Source: Mucidula mucida
Taxonomy: Eukaryota > Basidiomycota > Agaricomycetes > Agaricales > Physalacriaceae
DNA: 64,000 nt
Assembly (NCBI GenBank): GCA_015501055.1
Contig: JADNYV010000002.1
Location: forward strand, 62,001-126,000
Direction of reading: 5' to 3'
Position 1 is the stretch's first letter. Every line of letters begins with the position of its first letter. A program made the position numbers and the translations under genes. A model generated the notes under the pieces. The model saw only the letters and a list, made by a program, of their open reading frames with translations. It was not told where the DNA came from and did not search any database. Of the stretch, positions 35,266-48,348 are shown one piece after another.

Positions 35266-37028
35266 CGGTCGTGCTCACCATCGCGTGCCCTTCACACGCG
35301 AAATCGGCGATATCGACCAACACAATTATTCTACAGGCATTCAACATCATTTTACTGCTGCTGCTGATTTTATGACTGGAGTGTCGATGAATTTCCCGAT
35401 TGCCCCTTGCCCAACCCTTATCTCTACGTCTGCTCCGGCCACCGTAAGACAGCCTTTGGATCACAGAATAACACGGGGCACTAAAATGAACGACAACGCG
35501 TGTTGCAGAGTGCTCAGAAACGAGAGAACGATGTCGATCGCAAATAGGGCTTTTCCAAGATTGGGCAAGGCTACGAACAGTCGTCTACATAGCCCTTGGA
35601 ATCATCAAAGCAAGAAATGCTTTCTTCCTCTCCTTCGATTAAGATTAGGGCAGTCCTAGTTAGCTGGCCATCGACCATTTTGAGACACACGGAAAGGATC
35701 GGGATAGATACCCCAAGCGGAGGGCTCATCCACTGGAATAAGAGACAAACCAGCTACTACCAGAGAGACCAGTCAGAATCGAGGACCAGTAGACATGCGA
35801 TGTCAACGGCCAGTCAACTGATAACGGCCGAGCCAATCTTGATGATGCCGCTACTCTAAAGTTCCTTCGCAGTTAAGTGTATTCCACACAGGTCAAGAAA
35901 CACGCGCGCTCCCAGAGGTCTAGGGCGTGATTCCAACTACTATTGCTGCTGCCGCCACACCGCGGATTCGAGAAGCTCACAGGTTTATCAAGCCAAGAAC
36001 AGATACAGAAAGATAGGAACACCAAGTCCAGAGCGTTCAAGAGGTCAGGTTGGTCGGCTCGGGTAGGCAGAGTAAAGTTCGCCATCATCAAGAGTATTAC
36101 AGCCATGGCCAAGTCATGTGTTACAAGATGCCGAGAGATGACACGTCTACGAACCGTCAGAAAGGCGTTTTGAAGTTTGAACGTTGCTGGACAACGATTC
36201 GTGAAGACAGGAAGTGTGACGTGGTCACTCTGGAAAGTTCCAAAGCAGGCCTCAAGCGACACACGAGGCGCCTACGCGTACGTCTCTTGACCAATCGAAC
36301 GGCCTCCTGTAGCACGAGATCCACTGAACGTACAGCACGCATCAACTAATGCAATGCGTAGAGGACTTCGGATTTCATTTGTTCAGACTGCGCAAGCTCA
36401 CCGACGTAATGCATGACGCACTAGTCAACTCGCATTTCAGAGAACAAGGCGACCAATCCAACAAATTCGTGGGCGGCATCGATCGGAGAAGACAGCTGTG
36501 TTTTCAAAGTAAAATATGTAGTAGCAGATAGTAGCACAACAGTAGGGATATTTGATTGATTGCGTAGGTATTTCCGTCAAATGGCTGATGAGATGAACGA
36601 GACGATGCAAGTAGAAAAATGTAAAAGACAGTATGTATCTGAAACGAAGACGAAGGCCAGGCGGGATGAAAGAATTAATAATAGCAATTGAAGGACCGCA
36701 AAAACGACAAGATAGCTGGGATGGGGTAATATGTGGCGACAATGATGAGATGTGACAAGTGAAACCCAGGAGTGACTTTTGAAGAACCGAATGAAGAAAA
36801 ATGCCGGTGTATAACAATGCAATGATGTTGAAAAATGATGACAATGATGCAGGAGTGAGGAGGTATATCTTCATTCGGGCAGCGCGGAAAGGCGCTGGTC
36901 CCGTTTTTCGTGATGGTCGCGTCAAATAATTATGTTTTGATGTACAACGCCTATCGTCACGGCGGTAAGATTTTGCACAGTGGGGAGAGAGCGGAGTGGG
37001 GGGTCAAAGTCGAAGCCCAGCTCCGTTT
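35266..37028. other. gene-poor stretch
   Basis: 1,763 bp. The longest frames (36262-35873 minus, 36925-36437 minus) have no motifs, no consistent splicing and atypical composition. Part of it is the upstream region of the GID7-like gene. Confidence 0.35.
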
Positions 37029-38299
37029 TCAACGGATTCGGCCCGCCGCCCAGTGCGACCTTTCACGATGCAAAAGGCCACTACGCCCATTACCGTATCC
37101 CGGGGCGCCCTCGGTACATCCAACTCCGTCCAATTCATCAACCCGCGCACGGCCCCTTCTATCGGCTTCTGCACTCCCCTGGCTGAATGAGAACTTGTCG
37201 GAGATTGACATCTTTGGAGGTGGCGAGCTGTTTCGTCTCACGGCGGCTCGGCCGCGACGTGGATCGCGGTCGAGGAATGGTTCTGTCGTTCCACGGCTGT
37301 TGAGGCGCGGACGCGAGTCCATGGGGGGTGAGCGTGTCATCCCGTAATCCAATGCATGAGAATCGCTTTTCGAACGTGTCGAAGAGGTGGATGAGATGGA
37401 GGAACTGTTCGAGACCCTTCGACGACCTCTGTGTTGATATTGCGGCAAACTAGAGGTAACACCTGACAGTGATAGTTTTGGGGTGGGAGGTGATGGGCGA
37501 ACAATGGTCTGGCCCGAGGATGTCGAGACTGTCGGAGAGCCCTTTTTCGAGGAATCCGGCTGTCCGCCGCCGATCTGGAGTAGAGAGAAATAAGAAGGGA
37601 GTGAGGCGCGGTTGCGGGAACGCTTGGATTTAGTTATGGTGGAATCCTTCGCGTAGGCAAAGCTGTGGACGGGCCGATCTGGCGCCGACTGGGGAATAAC
37701 ATGGTCGGAGTAGGTCTCGTCCTGGAACGAGACTTGGTCATCTTCTGGGGCTGAGGGACACTCTGAGTACCGCGCACGTGTCCGACGTAGGGGCCCGATG
37801 ATGTACGACTGTGCAGGTGAGGCACTGTCGAGCGGGTGTTTGTACCAGAGGGGCGTCGCGCATACGCCAAGGGACGACCGAATGGCGTCGCTTTAGTCGG
37901 TTCGTCATACAACGAGTCCGCCGTGTCGGGGTCGCTATTGGCGCCGACAAATGGGTCCTCCTGGTCCTCGCCAGAGTCGGTGTCAAGCGACCAGGCGGTA
38001 CTGGAAGCAGACGACGAACTCGAATAGCGGTCTTCCTTCCGAAAAGCAGATCCAAGCATGGATGGCAGTAGTGCAGGCACTTCTCCGCCGCCAACTCCGG
38101 GCAGCATGGGAGACGAAAAGGCACTGCTTTGAGAAGACGACGGCGGCGTGAATTCGAGGGCTTCGCATAGGTCACTGCAGTACGCCCGCCTTGGCAAAAG
38201 TCAGCGGGAAGCCGGGTGCAACAGCAGTCAAACGTACGAAGTATCGCCCAATTCCGCCGAGCATACTAAACACCGCGACAGCTCTTCGAATTCAAACAT
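37029..38299 (-). CDS. ECL1-like (life-span regulatory factor) zinc protein
   Basis: Small Cys motif plus long disordered tail, as in fungal Ecl1-type proteins linked to stress and chronological life span. N-terminus MFEFEELSRCLVCSAELGDT; an intron then gives SRAYCSDLCEALEFTPPSSS. The four Cys (CLVC...YCSDLC) likely bind zinc. The rest is Ser/Arg/Pro-rich. The frame changes near 37740, but a 56-nt intron (GTGCGC...TTCCAG) joins GPYVGH to DETYSDHVIPQSAP in frame, leading to SRNRASLPSYFSLLQIG, the second conserved block. Then PPPKMSIS and PGYGNGRSGLLHRE. Start: Met at 38299 rather than the in-frame 38416, because a TATA box lies between the two. Confidence 0.75.
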
Positions 38300-38393
38300 G
38301 TCAAAGGTGGCGGCGCCGTCGTTGAGGTCGACAACAATCAAAGGGACGAGGGCGGGGAAAACGATGGCGGGAAAGGGTTCCAAGCGACGGGTT

Positions 38394-38401
38394 CTTATAT
38401 A
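38394..38401 (-). promoter_or_regulatory. TATA box that decides the ECL1-like start
   Basis: CTATATAAG on the minus strand, about 95 nt before the Met at 38299 and inside the would-be longer reading frame that begins at 38416. It makes the longer start unlikely. Confidence 0.5.
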
Positions 38402-40313
38402 GTTCTCAAGACCCAAAATTTGAGAAGCGGTCGAGTCAAAATACCCACGTGAGTGTCCAATATGGGCATAGTACTATCGCCGAGACTGTCACGGTCCCAA
38501 GATTAGAGATCCTTTGTTCTGAGCTGGGTTGCCTTGTTCAGGCCGGTTGACCTCCGGCTCAGATGAACCACTAGATAACCATATAAATCCACTATTGTAG
38601 TCCCTCTGAATCCATTCCACCTGCATTCCTGCCACGTTCGCGCCTACCGATTCCCCTCGCAGGAAGGAAGAAAACGACGGTGCATGACGGCCTCCTGACT
38701 TGTCAAACGTGCTCTTTGTCCTCGCACGTTATTCCGGGGTGCAAAAAATTCCTGCACGCTGGTCGCCATCACCTCCATTGTCCTCCAATATTCAAGCTCA
38801 TCTGTTTTGCCTTGCTTCTCCGTATACATCATCTGTGACTCTCCGTTGTTGCCCCGTTGAGGCGGCTTTCCGTTTTGGGTATACACCTCTTCGTATTTTG
38901 AATTACAGGTTGCGCCATCAGTGCTTATGACGCATTCAAGAAACGCCATAGCGACGGAAGATTTTTTGTTGTCGCCCGCTCATCCTCATCATAACTTGCG
39001 TATGTAGCCTGATGTCTTATGCCAATAAAACGCTCGCCATTCTTCGGATTGCCCATCGGACGTGACTAGTCCGACATTGATTGACACCACTAATTAGCGC
39101 GATACGCGACGAATACCTCCGCAGTTGTCTCGCGATATTCTTGTGCGGACACTACAGGTCACTCTGACTGCCCTAGTTCCAACGATCCACTGTTCCAATG
39201 AGGACTGAATTAACAGCAGCGGTAACACGGACTGCTTTTGTTGCCTGCCGTTTCATTGATCAAGCTGATCAGTGCGACCTCCCAAACACCGAATGAACAC
39301 CAGTAACTCGTACTTTGAGCTTAGAGCTAGCCAAATACGCGCGATCTATATGAATAAGCCTGAAATGTCGATACTACGGCCGTCCGGTAGCCTGGGGTAT
39401 GGATGCATGCTAGACCCAGCATTTCTCCCGTGGGAGCGCTTTGTCTCCTTCGAAGGGCTTCGATTGCGCCTGGGAGATCCACGCTAGCCGGCGCTTCCAC
39501 CCCTCAGTGACGTGCGAAGCCCAAGTTCCCATTGTTCTCAAGAACCGACTCAAGCCGAGCCGAAAACAAGTGGGGAAGGGACCGCCATCCTCCCGTTATG
39601 ACTTACATCAGAGGTACGCCTTTCCACATGCCGAACCAGGTCGTTATGCCAGTCATATGGACCAACAATGTTCTACAATGCCCTAAATTTCCCCCACTAT
39701 CGTACCACTTCTGCTTGGCCTCATGAACGCGCAGCATGTTCGGTCTCGTACGAAATCGACGGGCCTCGAAAAACAACGAGGCAAACTTTACATACGCGTT
39801 GTTAGGACCCACCCATTATTTGTTGTCGAGACGGTAAGCCGTAAGCACGGCAGCACATTCGTACCCCGTTGATTCAAGCAATCGGACCTGGTTAAGACTT
39901 TAATAGGACAAGAGGACCGACCTTGCCTCGAGGTTCCGGTCGGGATCGCTCCACCAACAAACACCCGGGTCATCAAGCTTTCTGTCCAACGAGTACTCGA
40001 GTACTGAATGACAGTTCATTCTCCGGTCCAAATGACGCTACCCGCTGCAAAAAAGTTTAAACTTACTATACCTCGCCACCGCCACGCTCTCGCTGTCTAA
40101 TCCGATGTGCGATACCAAAGGATTCCTATGCCCATAATGATAATTGCAGTTAGAATAATGAGATAATCTAATCCCAAGGTCTAAAATAGTGCTCGTGGAT
40201 CCCATTAGCGCGAGTCTTGGACATGATCATGCTTCCTCTCGGGAGCATCGAAAAGCCACTACTCTGCTTGGAGACGGCAGGCTAATCCAACCTCCCAGAC
40301 CGATGGCAGGTGG
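38402..40313. other. gene-poor stretch
   Basis: About 1.9 kb without a supported gene. Short frames such as 39272-39487 (plus) and 38949-38644 (minus) lack motifs. It contains the upstream region of the ECL1-like gene and the 3' flank of VPS54. I saw no terminal repeats or tRNA-like fold. Confidence 0.35.
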
Positions 40314-43300
40314 TCATGATTCCGCTTCAGGAGGTGCAGGTGATATGTCGCTTTCAGGTGGAGGAGCGTGAACTGCCTCTGCGCTGGCAGCATGCTCGGC
40401 CGATATACCATTCGTTGAATCAGGTGGCGAAGAGTTCGTCTGCGCTTCTACACCATCTGATCGAGTGGAATCATCATTTGTTCGCCCTTCATTACTGTCT
40501 TCGACAGTCAATCCAGAAGGGCGAGATTCGGTTGGCTGAATGGTTATCTCAACCGAATGCTCTGGGCCAGTACCTGCTGCTTCCGAATCTAAAGGTTCTG
40601 TTACAGAAGCTTCTATCTCTTTGAAACCGCCCGTGGAGCTTTGAGACGTTACTCCTTCTTGAACGGGGAGGGCAGGTAACGGCGAGGCATCTCCACTATC
40701 GTGCGATTTCCTTGAATGTTTGATGTCGTTCGACAGAGGTGGCGGGGATGACAATGAGGACCGAGAAGGCGCTATCGGAGTAGGTAGGGCCTTGTCAAAT
40801 GCGAGTCCTTTGCCGGACAATAATCCCTTTAAACGCAAGTTCGTACTGGACCTCGTAGCTGGGTTTCCACTAGGAAGCGTCTGACTTCGCGTTGGCGTCG
40901 GTACTCTCGGAGTTCCAGGTAACGACTTCTCAGAGATGACAATCTCAAGCATATTGCTTGGAACACCGACGTTGTTTAGCGCCGCGAGCTTCTTGTGTAG
41001 AAACCTCGCGTCTGCTAGAAGTCTGTTACATGCCCCGTTATCAATACTAAGTCACAGATCATGAAGGACAGAAACAAACCTGTCTTTGGCTTCCGCATGC
41101 GGCAATTCCAGCTTGGTGTATTCTCCCGACAACCTGTGATTGATCGCAGCGAATACCTGTGTCATGACATCCTATACAGAACGGAAGAATGAGAACACAG
41201 ACCGAGAGAAACTCGCGTGAATTACCTGAACAACGGAGTTCGAAAGATAACGTGACAGAACCTTGTGCAGTGTCACGGTCTCTTTGACGAGAAGTTCCAT
41301 ATAATCATTTACGCCACCTCCTGCCTTGGGAACATTCCAATCCACAGCCTGTAGACCATCTCAATTAGTGGAGAAAATGCAGTCTTGAAACGAACAAATA
41401 CTTTTAATGTCTTGACATGCGCAGAAAGACGGTCGCCCATGATCGCAATCAGCTTAGCGTGGATCTCATTCTGATGTTCTTGATAGTCCTACACACTACG
41501 CATTAGTCCACGTCACATATAATGCGGAGATGAAAAGAGATCACACCCGTTTTAACTTGTCAAACTCCACTAGCATGACGGCTTGCTTAGAGCTCAGGTG
41601 GCGTCGGAATGTTTCGCGAACATATGGAATGAGAGCAACCATTATCGATAGAGATTGTGAAGCAAGTGCTAGTCAGAAAATCATGAGGATGACCTATCTG
41701 GCGGACACGACAACGATAACATACCGAGATGCTTTGCTGTGATGTTCTTCAAACCAGCAGACCGCATGGCGCCCGCACCTAACACGACTTGACAAGTCCG
41801 TGAATTGAACGCCTTCAGGAATTCGATCACTCGACTCATGGTATCTGTGACTAGCATGCCCAAATTGACGATGACCTTGAGGTAATCCAAGAGTAAGGGC
41901 AGGACCTCTGATGTTGCCGCTACACTGAAATATGTCCGGTCTTCGATATGCAGACTCTTGCTAGCTGCAGCCGGGGGAGGTGGCGAGGATGCCGGTGCTG
42001 AGAAGAGGGATTTAATTGCGCTTGCGGGAGACTTAGATTTCGGACTGGTTGGCGCGCTCGAATCCGGTTTGTTTCGCTCAACATTCGACGAGGCAAGTAC
42101 CAATTCCGGTGCGTCCTTGACCGCGGAATCTACTAAGAGATTAACGATGTGCTGCAACTCCGAAGGCACATCTCGAGGATTCCAAAGCTCATCCTCCACG
42201 AGCTTCGCAGATTGATTGAGGCGAGTTTGATGAAACACCTGCAGGAAGGCTTTGCCCTACGAAAAAATCATAATCATGGTTGCGGAAGAAGTGCAGGACA
42301 AGCTACCAACCTGTCCCACAACGGCGCCTCGGAGTCCTACGACCATCCTTCGACAAAGTACCTCGCAATCAATTACGAAGGACCATGTCGCATTGAAGAA
42401 TTCGCAGAACTCGTGCAGTGGAAGTGACGTATGCTGGTCGGAACGTGTAGCGATAACCTTCGAAACAAGGACATGCGCCAGCTCAGTGGCTGAGCCGAGA
42501 ATATCCGTAAAATCGAGTTGAAGCGTATCAGGATTAGACTGGCGACTAAGGTTACATGTGAGTATGGTTCGCAAAGTTCTACCGAAAGCACGCGTACCGC
42601 AAACTGTATATTGCGCTCACGACCTCACCTACCAACGTTCCTTGTGTCTGGAGACCTTCAATCGCTTTCAAGAGCCTTGTGTACGTCAGAGAGAGGACAT
42701 TCATGAAGTCGGAATGTGTCATTTCTCGGAGATGTGCTCCCAAGCCAGGTCTAGAGATATTCAGACACGTGGGCAGACAAACTATAGACAAAAGCCCCAC
42801 CGAGACTCAGATCCATTTGAAGAGACTTTTTCTGTTGTAGGCGAGTTGGCGGCATCTCCTTCTAAAGATGGGAAGTTCTAGACCAAAGTGAGGAACTTAC
42901 GCCAACAGTGAGTATCTGGGGCACTAACTTTCCGCACGATGTTCCCCATTTCCGCAAGGACAGTCTCCCGCCAGGACAACGTTGCCTCTCTGATTCCCTT
43001 TGTTCGAACAAGACCTTCCAATAACGGTTCGACTTTGACCTTCAGCCTTTCGTTGACTTTATTACGCGAAAGACCGTGCGCCTCGTTATGCACCCGTTCC
43101 GAAAGATCATTTCGCAGTACGACAGAGAAATCTGTCGACAACGACGCGACAATTTCCATAGTAAGGCTCCGAAGATGACCAGGAAGGGCAGAAAACGCTC
43201 GTAGAGAAGAAAGAGGTACTGATAGTGGGGGTCCGTCAAGCATTAAAGGCGCGTCGGACGATTCCTCAGGTGTCGGTGGTAGAGGGGATAATCGACCGTT

Positions 43301-44421
43301 AAGTAATGAGGCAGGTTTCGTAGAACTATTCGGTGGTGCGGGATCATTCATCGATGTCCAGGACTTCTGTAATGCATCCACAACGCCTAAAGCCTCTCCC
43401 CACTTCCCTTGGGCAAGAAGGTTACGAGCATTGCCAGACATGTCAACAACTCCCTTGACACCAATCACGCCCTCCTCTACCTTTTTCATGTCCTGCATTT
43501 GGCGTTCTAGCTGAATCACCTTCAAACCGCGCTTCGCGACATCCTCGTCCACTTCCTTAAGCATATCGCGCAACCGTGATATCTGTGTCAGACATGAAGT
43601 TGATTCAGCTTGTAGGTGATGAAGATTAGACAGGGCGGCGAAGAACGAGGAGGAACGAAGAGATATTTCATGGGTCAGATGCATCTCAACGGTGTCAGCG
43701 TAATGCGAGAGTTTTTCCATGAGTGGTAGAGAGTGTGCTAGTGCGGCGGGATCAGCTTCGGCATCATCGCCGTCAAGCTGAGTGACGGCTGCGAATGTCT
43801 TGGGGTCGGCCAAGTCAAAGTTTGGCGCGAAGAACACCCGCGGAACTACCTCGAGAGAGGGCAGCGAGTTGACAGCCGGAAGGGTGGAAGGTGATGTTAA
43901 TTGGCTCAGTGTAGATGGCCCTGCCTCGGGTTGGTGAGTGTGTTCAAACCGGTCCCATTCTGCAGAGATGGATTCGAGGTAGGGGTCAAAGTCCTTCCTC
44001 CGCACGCGCGGAAGTTCGGCGGCGGGTACGGCCGGCAGCGCGGAATGCGCCTTGGGCGGTGCCTGTCGCTTGTGTGGATTGTTGAGGACAGTGGAAATAG
44101 CTGCGGCGTGTCAGTAACGCTCCGAAAAACTAGGTTACTCTCACCGTTGAACCCATGTCTGGAACTGCTCCACTCGGTGGGCACTGACCCCAACGCGAGA
44201 CTCGTCGTTGAGGAATTTAAATGGAGGTTGCCGAGTTGTGGTATGGCATTAAAGTAGTCATCGTGTCCTCTGCCGTCCGAGGTCGTGCCGGAGACACTCT
44301 CTGGGCCCGGCCGACGGGAGGCCTCCCAATTGAATCTGTAGGGCTTTGCAGTACTGGGAATAGCGGTATCGCCCGTGACGGGAGTCGGGGGACGAGACGC
44401 AGTCGCGCTCGATTCCGACAT
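40314..44421 (-). CDS. VPS54: GARP complex subunit VPS54
   Basis: Subunit of the Golgi-associated retrograde protein complex that tethers endosome-derived vesicles. The N-terminus is disordered (MSESSATASRPPTPVTGD), followed by KDFDPYLESISAEWDRFEHT. Then the Vps54 N-domain: FFAPNFDLADPKTFAAVTQL, LSHYADTVEMHLTHEISLRS, SFFAALSNLHHLQAESTSCL, ISRLRDMLKEVDEDVAKRGL. Middle: SLTMEIVASLSTDFSVVLRN. C-terminal Vps54 domain: AKHLG near 41720, IPYVRETFRRHLSSKQAVML, NEIHAKLIAIMGDRL, VDWNVPKAGGGVNDYMELLV, VTLHKVLSRYLSNSVVQDVM, AAINHRLSGEYTKLELPHAE. It ends in a long Ser/Pro/Thr-rich tail of about 210 residues. More than ten introns. Confidence 0.88.
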
Positions 44422-44653
44422 GAGCGTAGGTGGCAGAGCGCATCGCTTGGCTTCTCACCATCATCTCGATCTTGGCTCGCACACTGTTCTGCCCGCGCTA
44501 TTGCTTGGCTGACTCTGGCATCCGTTGGATTCATATACCAGCACTTCACTGCTTGTCTCGACGCTCCTTCAAGTACTAGCTGGCCCCTCCTTGACTTACG
44601 ACATCACTTAAACGTGGGCAACGTTGAATCTATAAATACGACTGGACTTTGAA

Positions 44654-47164
44654 CTACGCCGGGTTACGCTCATCTTGAACCACCATCTCCGCCTGTACCC
44701 TAGCCTTCGATGTTTCGCCAGACTTTCCAAGCTGTGCGTCTTCAACACAAGTCGAATAAAGAACAATGGCACCTACTGTTCCGATTCCCCAGAAAGCCGG
44801 GATGGCTGCAAGGATAATGAAAGCTGCCCACGCGACTCCCGTCCAATATCCATTCGCCCATCTTATAATCAATTGTGTGATTTCTAGGGCACTGTAGAGA
44901 GTTGTCACTTACATATTGGGTTGGGTAGTTGGATAATCTGCGATTACAACAAATGCACTGTGAGTGTAATTCGTAAAGTTGAAGATCAAACGGAGTAACG
45001 GTTAGGCGGCCTTACATGATATTACCCAAGGAGGCGCTGAATGAGTATGTGACAGCATACCAAGACCCAGAGGCAGCCGCTTGGTCCGGTGGTACACAGC
45101 TAACGAGGTACAACACGCCAGACATATCTAGCGATTTTCAGTTGCCCAAATCGTGGCGCAAAGAAAAGCGTACAAATCAAAGTAACACCAAACTTCCTTT
45201 TTGAGCAAATTAAGTAGAGAAGAAAATGATATATGTCAAATTACCCAGCGCCGGGTGCCAGAAATCTTGAGGAAGAGTGAGGAATGCGCATGATTTCTTG
45301 AGCAATCACTCACTGGCCATGATTCCAATATGCATCCTGAGGAGTCGCCACAGCAAAAATAACATTGGAGCATAGGACGAGAACACCGCCAGCTAAAGTT
45401 AAAACTTTAGAAGCATCTAAGAAGAACGAATCAGTCTTACTAATGAACACAATCTGTGTTGACACCCTTCTCAGAGCATACGTAGCAATTGAAGGGCTAC
45501 TCAAAGCAGCCTGTAAAAGTTCGGTATATCAAGATTGAAATACGGGTAGTTCGTGGAATGGACTTGCGAAGGGCGGCAGAAATCGGAGCATGACCTGCAC
45601 AGCAGAATAGCCCGCGGCACCTGTGAGAACCTCCCAAATGATGAATGGAACGAACCCAATCAAACAAAGCAAGGAAACGAGTGCGCAACGACCACGTGTG
45701 AAGTTGGACATTCGGCTGTGTGATATTTAGTATAGAGTTACGGGTTCGGACACCAAAAGCCGCCATACAACATTGGCGTGCGCCCCTTGGTCTCTATGTA
45801 AACCTCCCAAGCGTAGAAGATAGGAAAGGACATCACGTATGACGTTTCCCAACCTATGTGACTCTGAAAATGTGAGGTGAAGATGTAGTTTCAGCATTGA
45901 CACCGCACACTCACGCCGTGGGATATAGAAAATAACGTCAGAGTAAAAGCCACACTAATGAGGAAGCCATCCATGTAGTCGATCCCGCCAGGGACAGGCT
46001 TGACGATACTAGGAGGAGCAAAAACTAGAATGCACACCCAGGACGCAGTGGAGAGACACGCTAGCATCGCGAAAACTATAGAACAGATGAAAGATGGATA
46101 TTGAGTCCATCTCATGACACCTACTTCCTCGCCATTGAATGGCGGAGTACTGAAAGATAAGGGCGTTCAGTAAAGTACGATTACACCCTTCCAATCGAAC
46201 TAACCTGCGTAAATAAACCACCGATGACAATACCATTAGCGCCGCCCCATGTAAACCCGGAGGTATAGACAGCGAACACCACGTCCCGCGCTGTGCTTCC
46301 CGGAACAACTGCAGGTATAGAAAGAATATTGAGCTTGTTGGAAGTCAACACCTTAACAGCGTACCAGGAAAGACCTGATGATGCATCTGAAACGAAGAGG
46401 GAGACCGCGCCTGCGGCCCCGATGCCTTGCAAGGTACGAAAAGCAAGGAACTGTGTTGCATTTCTGTGTAGTCAACATTTGAGAATTGATGCTGTTATAA
46501 GAACAATAGAGGCAAGGGACGCACTGAGCCGTAGAATAACCAATAGCACCTATTGCGGGCAAGTAGGACGCTGCGATAGCAGATATAAATCGCCAAACAC
46601 CAGCTATGTAGAGAACAGTCGAACAGAGAAAAACTAAGCAAGCTCCAAACTAGAAAAGTGAATGGATAGTACACGTCGAGCAAAACAACAACAAGATACC
46701 TGAAGACCCATTGGAATGAAAAGCATGAGAAAGCATGCCGATCCCAGTGAAATCGCGCTCTAGGGAGCTACTTCAGCAAACGGACATGACCGAAAATCTC
46801 GCCGATACCTGAAAACAACTTGTCTCTTGTTCGGTAAAATGCAAAGATTGCGAGATGAAGCCAATGGAGACGTTGATCGCGCTTGTGCTCGCTGTGAACA
46901 AGACGTTAGTTTTGTGGAGCCGTTCTAGTGCGGAGTGACCTCACCTGACCTGCAAGCGAATTGTAGACTTAGACCGACAACCACGAGGGACGCTCTCCAG
47001 AGGGGAACAGTACTGCATGCGCCGACGGGAAGTACGGCGGTCCCAGAAGTAAAGCTTTCAGAGGGTTCAGATGCGACTCCTTCCTTCGAATTGTGTTGTG
47101 AAGAAGGGATAGTTGGCGTCGTAGGCGGCCTGAATTCCGACATGGCGGGGTTGAGGGAAAGCAA
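44654..47164 (-). CDS. MFS transporter (12 membrane segments)
   Basis: Major facilitator superfamily transporter, plasma or vacuolar membrane, substrate unknown. Cytosolic N-terminus MSEFRPPTTPTIPSSQHNSK, then first segment WRASLVVVGLSLQFAC. Further segments: INVSIGFISQSLHFTEQE, ACFLMLFIPMGLQFGACLVF, CSTVLYIAGVWRFISAIAAS, NATQFLAFRTLQGIGAAGAV, VFAVYTSGFTWGGANGIVIG, SFICSIVFAMLACLSTAS, FLISVAFTLTLFSISHG, CALVSLLCLIGFVPFIIWEV, VLTLAGGVLVLCSNVIFAVA, WTGVAWAAFIILAAIPAFWG. R-LQGIGAA is the usual MFS helix-4 motif. The cytosolic tail is charged. Many short introns; some exon borders are approximate, and Met at 47141 is an alternative start. Confidence 0.7.
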
Positions 47165-47580
47165 GGCGTTTCGTACATGTACTATTTAAGTTGTCTGTGT
47201 GCAGCACAGAGCTCATACGCCGTCTACGCGTTCGTTCGTTTATCGTGATGCTGGTGTGTTCATTGCATACGTAAGGTTGAGAGACCGCTAGCGGCGACTT
47301 CCGGTTGTACTTCAATATTCCATCGAGCGTAGAGGCCCCGTGTACACAAGTTTCACTGGCGTTTGAGCATAGTGATATTATAGACATCGACTGAAGAATA
47401 GGCGCCTTAGAGCTTTCATCGATCGGCATTCGGTCGTCAGTAGCTGGGGTTTGTTTCAATGATGCCGTTTTCCTCCAGCAACGCAGTAGAAGTAAGAGCA
47501 CCAAGCAGTTTCGAGTAAATTCCGAGAGGAAACAAAGGCTAGCTTTTTTGAGCGCATCAAAGTCTCGAAGGTGCTGATTA

Positions 47581-47649
47581 GAGCCTGTTCGGATACCGCC
47601 GCTCGCGGAAAGTGGACGTGGAAAGTGGGCTCGGAGGTCGGACCGGGCG
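47581..47649 (+). repeat. left terminal inverted repeat of the MITE
   Basis: 69 bp. Its inner edge forms a perfect 10-bp hairpin, GAGGTCGGAC at 47634-47643 with GTCCGACCTC at 47651-47660. Confidence 0.85.
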
Positions 47650-48095
47650 CGTCCGACCTCATCCAAGAGCGATGCATTGGTGAATATCTGATGCGTACCA
47701 TTGAGAAACATGGTGAAAGCGACCTCTTGGAGCTGCTTGAACTACTCTTGCCCTTTTTGATCATATCTGTAGCGTTCTTCCATGTCTTCAAGCTTGTATC
47801 TACTACTTACTGTGCAGGGCCATGAATGTATTGTTATTCTGATGTGTTTATTGTCTGTGAAACCACATGGGGCTTGGCGTGGATGGGGGAAGCAAGGAGG
47901 ACGATTGGAGGACGGGGCACCAGCAAGGATCTTAGAATGGTCATGACATGCTCAGACACGGCGCTTCTTCTGGACAAATTATACTGATAACATGTTTTAT
48001 AGCACTTGAACTAGTCATTTACATTGGCACAAGCACAACAATGCATTTCTGGCACACTTGAGCGCGTTTCTTTGTGGAGCGGCGACCTCGGACAA

Positions 48096-48164
48096 CGCCC
48101 GGTCCGACCTCCGAGCCCACTTTCCACGTCCACTTTCCGCGAGCGGCAGTATCCGAACAGGCTC
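48096..48164 (-). repeat. right terminal inverted repeat of the MITE
   Basis: Reverse complement of 47581-47649 with one C/T difference near its outer end. Confidence 0.85.
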
Positions 48165-48348
48165 TTATAAAAGTTTAAGATAATCGGCCCGGCGTTTCCG
48201 TAGACACGTCTTTCCCGTACTTACCACCATCCAGCAAGGACGACCACGACTTGTTTACGGCGACCAACACGATTAGGCATTGACAAAAGAAACGGTACAG
48301 CATCGTGATATTTCTCAAATCATATGAATATAATTGTTCTCAAGTTCC

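Larger units (their letters stand above)
47581..48164. mobile_element. 584-bp MITE, PIF/Harbinger (Tourist)-like
   Basis: Two inverted copies of a 69-bp sequence begin GAGCCTGTTCGGATAC and lie at 47581-47649 and 48096-48164, with one mismatch at position 17. The element is flanked by TTA on both sides (47578-47580 and 48165-48167), the 3-bp target site of PIF/Harbinger elements. The outer bases resemble Tourist MITE ends. The ~446-bp interior has no transposase-like frame. It sits between the MFS gene and GET2. Confidence 0.8.

Noticed and set aside
35873..36262. 129-codon minus-strand frame
   Set aside because: No recognisable motif and no flanking splice sites; composition unlike neighbouring genes.
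37634..37760. Apparent frameshift in the ECL1-like gene
   Set aside because: A normal 56-nt intron (GTGCGC...TTCCAG) joins the two frames, so no error is needed.
47067..47791. Minus-strand frames crossing the MITE left end
   Set aside because: They run through the transposon boundary and share no motif with the MFS gene.
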